A stretch of DNA of 5,812 nucleotides. It comes from Treponema sp. UBA4326. GTDB taxonomy: Bacteria; Spirochaetota; Spirochaetia; Treponematales; Treponemataceae. How positions within the stretch are numbered: position 1 is the stretch's first letter; each line of letters starts with the position of its first letter. The notes under the pieces are model-generated. The model was not told the DNA's origin, did not search any database, and saw only the letters and a list, made by a program, of their open reading frames with translations. The stretch is taken from contig DGTW01000163.1 of the NCBI GenBank assembly GCA_002393835.1, positions 1 through 5,812 on the forward strand, written 5' to 3'. Position numbers and translations under genes: made by a program. Shown here piece by piece: positions 1 to 4,566 of this stretch.

Positions 1-2
1 TT

Positions 3-2000
3 TATTCATGGGACGACTACGATGTCTTCCGAAAAGTTCCTGCCAACATGCCAAAACCAGAGATTCTTGAAAAATACCTCCGCTACCCAATCACCATGGT
101 TCCGGACACCTTTGGCCGGGACGAAAACTATGCCCGACACCATGAGGTTGACATTGAGACTCAGCTTCCCCGAGTTGGAATCCATCCTGAATTTTTGTAT
201 CAGGCAAGCCGCTACCGTGCAAACCGCTACACCGAGGGCATGAAAATCGCCATGCAGAAGCGGGATGTAATCAAGGCCTGCCTCAACGAGTACCGTGACG
301 ACGAGCACAAAATGAAGGACAGCGATGTCTACTGGCCTGTAGCCACCTTCTGCTGCAAGTGCAACAAGGATGAGACAGAAATCCTCGAATACGACGGCGA
401 GTACGGAATCACTTACAAGTGCAAGGCCTGCGGACATATCGAAAAGGGCGACTTGCGAACTTCAAAAGAATTCAAGCTGGGCTGGCGAGTCGACTGGCCT
501 ATGCGATGGAACGAAGAGAAAGTCTGCTTCGAGCCGGGCGGAAAAGACCACATCTCACCGGGTGGCTCTTACGACACTGCAAAACTCGTTTCAAAACGAC
601 TCTACGGCTGGGATGCTCCAGTCACAATGAAATATGACTTCGTTAAGCTCAAGGGCGTTCCTGGAAAAATGTCATCTTCAAAAGGAAAGGTAATTTCTTT
701 GGTTGATGCCCTTGAAGTCTATCAGCCGGAAGTTTTGCGCTACATTTTCGCCTCAAACAAGGTTGACCATGAGTTCTCAATCAGTTTCGACCTTGATGTA
801 ATCACAATTTACGAGGCTTACGACCGCACTGAGCGACTTGTCTGGGGTGTGGAAGAGCCAAAAGAAAAGGATCCTGCAAAGCGAGAGCAGCTTCTTCTCC
901 GTGAAAAACGACTTTACGAGCTTTCTCAGATTGGTGAAATGCCGAAAGTAATGCCTTATCAGGTTCCATTCCGACTTCTCACAACTTTGCTCCAGACATA
1001 TTCTGGGGATGTTGACGCCGTAATCAAGTCTCTGGGCGATGTAAAGCCTGAACAGGAAGAAACCTTGCGAAAAAGAGCTGCCTGCGCCTGGTACTGGATT
1101 AACGAATCTGCCCCTGACTGCGCTCCTGACATGTGCTTCTCTCTCCGTGCAGAAGGAAGTCGTGCCCAGCTTGCCGAAGACATGGCCCAGGCCGTCAAAA
1201 AGGTTCTTTCTGATGTCGTTCCAAAAATCGACACATTCACAACTGACAAGGACTGCCAGCAGGCAATTTATGATGTTGCCACAGCATTGGGCCTTGACGC
1301 AAAACAGCTCTTCCTTGCCCTTTACACAGCCCTCATCGGAAAAGACCAGGGCCCGCGACTGGGAAGCTTCATGCGAATCATCGGAAAGGCAAAGCTGGAA
1401 AAACTTCTCTCGACAGTTGACGGAGTTTCAGCTGAAAAGCTCGCTCAGAAGGCACAGAACAAAAAACTTACACCAGCAGAAATCGACCAGCTTCCACTGG
1501 CAGAGCGATTCAGCCGCCGTGTAATCCTCAAGGTCAGCAAGATTGAAAAGGTTGAGCAGCATCCGGGCGGAGAATTTCTCTACATCCTCACCCTCAATAC
1601 CGGGGACGAGGAGCCGCGCCAGATTGTAAGCTCAATCGTAAAATTCTATAAGCCGGAAGAACTTCTCGGAAAGAACATCGTGCTTGTTTACAATCTCAAG
1701 CCTGCAAACTTCCGTGGAGTCCGCTCAAACGGTATGCTCCTTGCAGCCAGCAACCCCAACACAAACGAAGACACTTGCGAAGTCATTTTCGCTCCTCAGT
1801 TCCAGCCGGGAACAATCCTTGAGCCGGAAGGCCAGAGCGTTCCTGAAGATGCAGCTGAAATGTGCTTCATAAAGGCAGACAAATTCGCCGAAATGGGGCT
1901 TTGCACAAAAGAAGGCTTCGTTCTTCTTGACGGAAAGAAAATCGGTGCTGACGGAAAATTCCTCTCTGTCGAAAAATACAAAGACGGAAAAGTAAAATAA
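3..2000 (+). CDS. lysK: Class I lysyl-tRNA synthetase with fused C-terminal tRNA-binding domain (5' partial)
   Basis: This enzyme charges tRNA-Lys with lysine using ATP in the cytoplasm. The frame is open from base 3, and 665 residues are visible before the TAA. The visible protein begins with a SWDDYDVFRKVP segment typical of archaeal/spirochaete class I LysRS. The ATG at 48 is therefore internal, and the true start and the HIGH motif lie upstream of the window. Two CxxC pairs (351-362 and 420-431) form the zinc-ribbon insert. KMSSSK at 666-683 is the class I ATP-binding KMSKS loop. From about 1506 the protein continues into an EMAP-II/Trbp111/MetG-C-like OB-fold, with HPGGEFLYIL, RQIVSSI, FYKPEELLGK, NLKPANFRGV and SNGMLLAA in family order. 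Class I LysRS is usually near 520-530 residues, so this copy is extended by roughly 130-160 residues. An intrinsic terminator follows 25 nt after the stop. The family call is firm. The fusion is seen directly, and its benefit (tighter tRNA binding) is inferred. Confidence 0.95.
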   Translation, partial: YSWDDYDVFRKVPANMPKPEILEKYLRYPITMVPDTFGRDENYARHHEVDIETQLPRVGIHPEFLYQASRYRANRYTEGMKIAMQKRDVIKACLNEYRDDEHKMKDSDVYWPVATFCCKCNKDETEILEYDGEYGITYKCKACGHIEKGDLRTSKEFKLGWRVDWPMRWNEEKVCFEPGGKDHISPGGSYDTAKLVSKRLYGWDAPVTMKYDFVKLKGVPGKMSSSKGKVISLVDALEVYQPEVLRYIFASNKVDHEFSISFDLDVITIYEAYDRTERLVWGVEEPKEKDPAKREQLLLREKRLYELSQIGEMPKVMPYQVPFRLLTTLLQTYSGDVDAVIKSLGDVKPEQEETLRKRAACAWYWINESAPDCAPDMCFSLRAEGSRAQLAEDMAQAVKKVLSDVVPKIDTFTTDKDCQQAIYDVATALGLDAKQLFLALYTALIGKDQGPRLGSFMRIIGKAKLEKLLSTVDGVSAEKLAQKAQNKKLTPAEIDQLPLAERFSRRVILKVSKIEKVEQHPGGEFLYILTLNTGDEEPRQIVSSIVKFYKPEELLGKNIVLVYNLKPANFRGVRSNGMLLAASNPNTNEDTCEVIFAPQFQPGTILEPEGQSVPEDAAEMCFIKADKFAEMGLCTKEGFVLLDGKKIGADGKFLSVEKYKDGKVK

Positions 2001-2025
2001 TTCGAACCGAAAATACATACGGCAG

Positions 2026-2060
2026 CAGGACTGAGGCACGCTTCAGTCCTGTTTTTTTTT
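2026..2060 (+). terminator. Intrinsic terminator of lysK
   Basis: A perfect 9-bp stem pairs CAGGACTGA (2026-2034) with TCAGTCCTG (2043-2051) across an 8-nt loop. Nine T residues follow directly (2052-2060). This is a textbook Rho-independent terminator for lysK. On the opposite strand the same hairpin has an A-run before it and no T-run after it, so it is at best a weak stop for the converging cluster. Confidence 0.93.
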
Positions 2061-2089
2061 GCAAAAGTGGTGCCAAAAAGTGTAAAAAT

Positions 2090-2308
2090 TTATGAATTAC
2101 TCATCATCTGATATACATAAACCCAACCTTCTTGCCACAGTTTGGAAGATTCACGGCTTAGAGTTTCGTATGCTGATGAATTATAGAATTTAAGGATGGA
2201 TTCATTAAGAGAAAGATTCTCTGTCTTTGCCAATTCTGAGCAGATTTTTGAGACTTTGTTTGGAATGAACAGATGAACATTCTTCTGTGTAACCTGCGGA
2301 CGAATCAT
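2090..2308 (-). CDS. Small protein of unknown function, last gene of ADP-ribosyltransferase cassette
   Basis: This 72-residue soluble protein has no signal peptide or membrane segment. I chose the ATG at 2308 because a strong GGAGGTG lies 7 nt upstream and because the ATG overlaps the TGA of the preceding gene as ATGA. A longer in-frame version starting at 2371 would run deep into that gene and has no such support. The C-terminal half (about residues 40-60) contains FYNSSAYETL followed by ESSKLWQEG. From memory this resembles a small family (FYxSxxYxxL...ETKLW) often seen beside DUF3791 and DUF3990 genes. The N-terminal part (IPNKVSKICSELAKTENLSLNESI) is probably helical and could be a ribbon-helix-helix or interaction segment, but I cannot assign a fold. 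Position and coupling suggest an antitoxin or accessory role, which is inference. Confidence 0.72.
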   Translation of the reverse strand: MIRPQVTQKNVHLFIPNKVSKICSELAKTENLSLNESILKFYNSSAYETLSRESSKLWQEGWVYVYQMMSNS

Positions 2309-2796
2309 TTGAACACCTCCTCTGATTTTATGAATTTTAGATATTTCAAAGATTTTTCGGTATGAAAGCAAATCTGGTCAACATATTTCCAAGCCATAAG
2401 TTCTTCAAGAAGCTCTTTCTTGCTCAAAAAACCGTCTTCGTATAAGTTCAAGCTGGCATAAACATTATCGTTTGCGACAGCACCCATAACAACATCATAA
2501 TCATAAGAAAAATGAATATTCTGACGGTTTGACATTACAAAATCTAACCATTCTTCATCAGCTTTATGGAATACTTTTGATTTCAGTTCAGGTGTTTTAA
2601 AAATCTCATTATCCATTTCAAATGTCGAGACAACGGCCATTTCGTAATGAAACCTGTCTTTTTTTATAAGAGACCACTTCTTTGCCTGGTCAAAACTTGT
2701 CGTTGTGTAAAAGCCGTTTCCGAAATCCATTGTGTGACTTGGTTTTAAGATTTTTGGAGAAGAAACTTCTGAAAAACCACCATGATATATTTTCAT
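2305..2796 (-). CDS. DUF3990-type protein, putative ADP-ribosyltransferase-fold effector
   Basis: The predicted protein has 163 residues and is likely cytoplasmic. Its N-terminus carries YHGG (His5) and then DFGNGFYTTTSFDQAKKWS (Tyr30). This resembles the H...Y pair of the H-Y-E class of ADP-ribosyltransferases (compare WHGS and FGKGIYFA in PARPs). A later segment YDYDVVMGAVANDNVY (about 98-113) and the C-terminal VDQICFHTEKSLKYL (about 139-153) match my recollection of DUF3990. Glu147 or Gln141 in the latter may be the third active-site position, but I cannot say which. DUF3990 is placed in the ADP-ribosyl fold clan, and its target is unknown to me. The ATG at 2796 has AGGAG (2808-2804) 7 nt upstream. 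Both ends overlap neighbours by 4 nt (ATGA), so it is translationally coupled to a DUF3791-type gene before it and a 72-residue gene after it. Toxin activity is an inference from fold and layout. Confidence 0.82.
   Translation of the reverse strand: MKIYHGGFSEVSSPKILKPSHTMDFGNGFYTTTSFDQAKKWSLIKKDRFHYEMAVVSTFEMDNEIFKTPELKSKVFHKADEEWLDFVMSNRQNIHFSYDYDVVMGAVANDNVYASLNLYEDGFLSKKELLEELMAWKYVDQICFHTEKSLKYLKFIKSEEVFK
2314..2320 (-). promoter_or_regulatory. Ribosome binding site deciding the start at 2308
   Basis: The - strand reads GGAGGTG at 2320-2314. Its GGAGG core ends 7 nt before the ATG at 2308. It lies inside the 3' end of the upstream coding region, so ribosomes could both re-initiate at the ATGA overlap and load afresh. 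It is the best Shine-Dalgarno match in the cluster, which may mean this last protein is made in excess. Confidence 0.8.
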
Positions 2797-3014
2797 TTTA
2801 CCTCTCCTGTCCTTACAAAATCTTCGATTGTTTCAATGATATAAGACTTTCCCTGTGTATGCAAAATTTCATAATGACTACTCAAAAAATCAAGAACTTT
2901 CTTTTCTGAAAACATATTTGCAACATCACGACCATTCATAGACTTTGCAACAGCATATTCTTCTATACACCACGAGACGAATTCTGCTTTTTTTTGAAAC
3001 AATTCATCAGACAA
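2793..3014 (-). CDS. DUF3791-type small protein, candidate partner of the ADP-ribosyltransferase-fold protein
   Basis: This 73-residue protein resembles DUF3791: an N-terminal FVSWCIEEY helix (about 12-20), a central NGRDVANMF, then LDFLSSHYEILHTQGKSYII (about 41-60) with the characteristic LHTQG, and a terminal IEDFV. It has no membrane or secretion signal. The only start with support is TTG at 3014, preceded by AGGGGA at 3027-3022 with 7 nt spacing. No in-frame ATG gives the conserved N-terminus. Its TGA overlaps the ATG of the DUF3990-type gene (ATGA at 2796-2793), and it begins 15 nt after the 54-residue gene ends. From memory, DUF3791 and DUF3990 genes are often adjacent, which suggests a functional pair, possibly antitoxin or targeting partner. 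No biochemical role is known to me. Confidence 0.82.
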   Translation of the reverse strand: MSDELFQKKAEFVSWCIEEYAVAKSMNGRDVANMFSEKKVLDFLSSHYEILHTQGKSYIIETIEDFVRTGEVK

Positions 3015-3021
3015 TTTATCT

Positions 3022-3027
3022 TCCCCT
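3022..3027 (-). promoter_or_regulatory. Ribosome binding site supporting a TTG start
   Basis: The - strand reads AGGGGA at 3027-3022, followed by a 7-nt spacer and TTG at 3014. The site lies in the 15-nt gap behind the TAG of the preceding 54-residue gene. This spacing is the main evidence for choosing the weak TTG codon as the start of the DUF3791-type gene. Confidence 0.7.
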
Positions 3028-3029
3028 AT

Positions 3030-3194
3030 CTAATTTTTCGGCTCTAGCGATACAGATTCTATGTTTCCTTTTCCGTATAAAGATTCTGCCATAAGCCATG
3101 CAGCATCAATGTCAGCTGCATAAACATAATTGTACCATCGTATTGTAAAATTATCTTTATAGAAATACACAAGAAATTTTCTTTTCCCTGACAT
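3030..3194 (-). CDS. 54-residue protein of unknown function
   Basis: I do not recognise this gene. It encodes a short protein rich in aromatic residues (KFLVYFYKDNFTIRWYNYVY in the first 25), then an Ala-rich segment (AADIDAAWLMAESLYGKG) and an acidic-basic tail. The pattern suggests two beta-strands followed by a helix, with no clear membrane segment. I chose the ATG at 3194 because the GAGG at 3203-3200 lies 5 nt upstream and overlaps the TGA of the nuclease-like gene. The longer in-frame start at 3266 would overlap that gene by 65 nt with no visible Shine-Dalgarno support. It lies 7 nt after the nuclease-like gene and 15 nt before the DUF3791-type gene, so it probably belongs to the same transcript. 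It could be a partner of either neighbour. Confidence 0.6.
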   Translation of the reverse strand: MSGKRKFLVYFYKDNFTIRWYNYVYAADIDAAWLMAESLYGKGNIESVSLEPKN

Positions 3195-3201
3195 TCTGAC
3201 C

Positions 3202-3930
3202 TCATAATACCATAGGGCTATTAAACAACTCTGACATCTTTGAATGCTGACCTGCAAGTGTCTCATAGTCTATAAAATCAACTAAAGGTTTTATCGGCAG
3301 ATATATGGATTGACTGATTTTATCGACAAACTCGTTTTTCCTTTTTTTGTCAGCAACAATACAAAACCTTTCCCTGAAATCTTGCAGTTCAAAAAATTTA
3401 TTCAATGAATTGATTATATTTGTTGAGTGCTCAACTTCATAAAACGCACTCGGCATTTCTCGCTCGTTGAACCAGATTGTATCAATTGTTCTTGCACGAT
3501 TTGTAATCTTAGGATATGTAAACTCTGGAATATCTGTCATAGTTGAAATTTCACCAAGTTTTTTATCTAGAAACATTTTATTTTTGTCTTGTGCAGGAAC
3601 ATAAGTTTTTAACTTTCTCATGTTTCCAATATCAACAATCAATCCTTGATAATATGCATGTGTAAAAGTCTCAACCTGTTCTTTTTCGTTTTCTTTGATT
3701 TGAAATTTCTTCAAAACTGTCTCGCGATAATCAGTTAATGCCCAAAGCCCTGGTTGGATTTTAAAAAATTCATTTCGTCTCTGCAAAAAACAACGAATAC
3801 TTTCAAAAGGTGTCTTTGTTTTCCAAGTCGATGTATCAACATTCTGATTGAGATATGCAAGTGTCGCATAACCACCGTTTTTCTGCATTGTTTCAATTAT
3901 ATCATCAACCTGTGTATGCTTTTTTGTCAT
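3202..3930 (-). CDS. Winged-helix / PD-(D/E)XK-like nuclease family protein (restriction endonuclease-like)
   Basis: The predicted protein has 242 residues. Residues about 8-68 look like a HARE/winged-helix DNA-binding domain: IIETMQKNGGYATLAYLNQ, then FLQRRNEFFKIQPGLWAL, the usual final wing. The C-terminal part contains TIDTIWF (Asp150) and AFYEVEHSTNI (Glu165, Glu167), then LNKFFELQDFRERFCIVADKKRKNEF. I recall this order (IDVxWF, EVEHTT, IVAPxxR) from uncharacterised restriction-endonuclease-like proteins. It fits a D...ExE variant of the PD-(D/E)XK core, with Glu in place of the usual Lys. That substitution seems normal for this family rather than decay. The ATG at 3930 follows GGAG (3940-3937) with 6 nt spacing. 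It is the first gene of the five-gene cluster. No DNA methyltransferase is present in the window. Nuclease activity and any defence role are inferred. Confidence 0.75.
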   Translation of the reverse strand: MTKKHTQVDDIIETMQKNGGYATLAYLNQNVDTSTWKTKTPFESIRCFLQRRNEFFKIQPGLWALTDYRETVLKKFQIKENEKEQVETFTHAYYQGLIVDIGNMRKLKTYVPAQDKNKMFLDKKLGEISTMTDIPEFTYPKITNRARTIDTIWFNEREMPSAFYEVEHSTNIINSLNKFFELQDFRERFCIVADKKRKNEFVDKISQSIYLPIKPLVDFIDYETLAGQHSKMSELFNSPMVL

Positions 3931-4038
3931 CTTTTGCTCCTGTTAAGCACAAATCTCTTTTCAATATTCTCGCAGATAAAACCTATTTTTATGCACTTCT
4001 TTCGAGATAACGGCGATTATTTATTTTAGTTACTTGCA

Positions 4039-4068
4039 TTTTTATTCTTTCGTAACACTGTAACACAA
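4039..4068 (-). promoter_or_regulatory. Possible promoter of the five-gene cluster
   Basis: On the - strand, TTGTGT (4068-4063) and TAAAAA (4044-4039) are separated by 18 nt, about 110 nt upstream of the ATG at 3930. Both boxes are imperfect, and the whole region is AT-rich, so chance matches are likely. The direct repeat GTAACAC at 4052-4058 and 4060-4066 lies in the spacer and runs into the -35 box, where an operator would be expected. Confidence 0.25.
4052..4067. repeat. Tandem 8-bp direct repeat (GTAACAC core)
   Basis: GTAACACT (4052-4059) is followed at once by GTAACACA (4060-4067). Seven of eight bases agree. It sits upstream of the five-gene cluster and overlaps the best promoter candidate, so it might be an operator, possibly for the winged-helix protein. 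It could also be chance. Confidence 0.35.
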
Positions 4069-4111
4069 AATCGACATAATTTACAGTATATGTTGCAAAA
4101 TAAAAAATTTT

Positions 4112-4245
4112 TACCCCTGCGCAAGGGTATGGAGCCACGCCGAAGGCGGCCGCAAGCTGAACGAGCGCAGGCGAGTGAGTGAGCGGCTGGAGCGAAAGCG
4201 GAATGGCGGAACACCCGACCCGAACGAAGTGAGGGATGCGCCCAC
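4112..4245. repeat. GC-rich structured intergenic element, candidate dispersed repeat
   Basis: About 130 bp of strongly GC-rich DNA stands out from AT-rich flanks on both sides. It contains many short self-complementary pieces: TACCC/GGGTA (4112-4116 and 4125-4129), CGCC-GAA-GGCG (4138-4148), the palindrome GCGGCCGC (4146-4153), and a GCGAAAGC with a GNRA-type loop. GAGT/GAGC tetramers repeat in the middle, and GAACGA occurs twice. It has no credible coding content. The make-up resembles extragenic dispersed GC-rich repeats or a structured RNA. Only one copy is in the window, so repetition in the genome is inferred. Confidence 0.5.
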
Positions 4246-4246
4246 T

Positions 4247-4290
4247 TAAGAATTATTAATTCCTAATTCCGCATTCCCAATTAATTCTTA
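4247..4290. repeat. AT-rich inverted repeat with three ATTCC units in the loop
   Basis: The left arm TAAGAATTATTAATT (4247-4261) pairs with the right arm AATTAATTCTTA (4279-4290), giving 12 bp with a 3-nt bulge. The loop region carries AATTCC at 4258-4263 and 4265-4270 and ATTCCC at 4273-4278. It directly abuts the GC-rich element and may mark its edge. Confidence 0.5.
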
Positions 4291-4311
4291 CGCTATATCT
4301 AGCGTAATTTT
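4288..4311 (+). terminator. Perfect 8-bp hairpin followed by TTTT, weak terminator candidate
   Basis: TTACGCTA (4288-4295) and TAGCGTAA (4300-4307) form a perfect 8-bp stem with loop TATC, followed by TTTT. The stem is AT-rich and the T-run is short, so termination would be weak. Its left arm shares TTA with the preceding inverted repeat, so the two structures compete slightly. No + strand gene lies upstream. It might instead end a transcript from the GC-rich element or act as a protein site. Confidence 0.35.
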
Positions 4312-4352
4312 ACATAGAATCAAAAATAAAAACACTATTTTTCAAAATTCTA

Positions 4353-4381
4353 TTGTCTAAGTCTAACTTTTTCGGTATATT
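4353..4381 (+). promoter_or_regulatory. Sigma-70-type promoter of pflB
   Basis: TTGTCT (4353-4358) and TATATT (4376-4381) are separated by exactly 17 nt. They match 4 of 6 and 5 of 6 consensus bases. Transcription would start near 4388, giving a leader of about 180 nt before pflB. It is the best promoter match in the 636-base intergenic stretch and lies on the correct strand. Confidence 0.6.
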
Positions 4382-4394
4382 AGTGTCATCAAAA

Positions 4395-4437
4395 CGCAAG
4401 GTTGCCTTGCAACCGCAATTGCTTGGAAAATACAAGC
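4395..4437 (+). promoter_or_regulatory. pflB leader with alternative hairpins
   Basis: Two equal 6-bp hairpins share bases and exclude each other: GCAAGG-TTG-CCTTGC (4396-4410) and GGTTGC-CTT-GCAACC (4400-4414). A third stem follows, GCTTG (4421-4425) with CAAGC (4433-4437). All would lie within the first 50 nt of the predicted transcript. They could affect mRNA stability or expression of pflB. No known riboswitch class is recognised. Confidence 0.35.
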
Positions 4438-4490
4438 CCCTTTAAGTTGTTTTGGTCACATCTTTTCACTTCTCTTTCCTTTGCGAAACA

Positions 4491-4506
4491 CGGTGTCTCG
4501 GTGTCT
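4491..4506. repeat. Tandem 8-bp repeat CGGTGTCT in the pflB leader
   Basis: CGGTGTCT occurs twice without a gap (4491-4498 and 4499-4506), about 60 nt before the pflB start. No function is evident. It could be a protein-binding site or a slippage product. Confidence 0.4.
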
Positions 4507-4554
4507 CCATGCTCTTTCTCAGGCTTATTTCTCCAGGTAATTCAAAAATTTTAT

Positions 4555-4559
4555 AGGAG
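4555..4559 (+). promoter_or_regulatory. Ribosome binding site of pflB
   Basis: AGGAG at 4555-4559 is followed by a 7-nt T-rich spacer and the ATG at 4567. This fixes the start, which agrees with the expected N-terminus of the family. Confidence 0.85.
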
Positions 4560-4566
4560 ATTTTTT

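Larger units (their letters stand above)
3931..4566. other. 636-base intergenic stretch without a credible gene
   Basis: This divergent intergenic region holds, from left to right, an AT-rich upstream region for the - strand cluster, a GC-rich element, two inverted repeats, and the pflB promoter with a long leader. Short open frames cross it, but none has a ribosome binding site with recognisable protein content. I saw no tRNA, rRNA, CRISPR or insertion-sequence ends. Confidence 0.7.

Noticed and set aside
48..50. ATG at 48 as the start of lysK
   Set aside because: The frame stays open upstream to base 3 and encodes conserved LysRS residues (SWDDYDVFRKVP), so this Met is internal.
6..437. 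143-codon open frame on the - strand inside lysK
   Set aside because: It lies antisense to a strongly conserved enzyme region, and its sequence resembles no known protein. It is a shadow frame.
2026..2060. Bidirectional terminator serving the - strand cluster
   Set aside because: On the - strand the hairpin is preceded by an A-run and followed by mixed sequence, not T residues, so efficient termination is not supported.
2309..2371. N-terminal extension of the 72-residue gene to an ATG at 2371
   Set aside because: It would overlap the DUF3990-type gene by 67 nt. The ATG at 2308 has a strong GGAGGTG and a clean ATGA overlap.
3195..3266. N-terminal extension of the 54-residue gene to 3266
   Set aside because: It would overlap the nuclease-like gene by 65 nt without visible ribosome binding site support. 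The ATG at 3194 has GAGG at suitable spacing.
3754..4029. 91-codon open frame on the + strand
   Set aside because: It is mostly antisense to the winged-helix region of the nuclease-like gene. Its hydrophobic, Phe- and Cys-rich translation is typical of AT-rich shadow frames.
4026..4214. 62-codon open frame on the - strand across the GC-rich element
   Set aside because: It has Arg/Ala-rich low-complexity content, crosses a sharp composition boundary and matches no recognisable protein. It is probably a by-product of the element's base composition.
4112..4245. tRNA or rRNA fragment in the GC-rich element
   Set aside because: I found no cloverleaf, no T-loop GTTCGAATC-type box and no recognisable rRNA motif.
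4247..4290. CRISPR-like or insertion-sequence terminal repeats
   Set aside because: The ATTCC units are too short and closely spaced for CRISPR. There is no transposase or matching terminal repeat elsewhere in the window.
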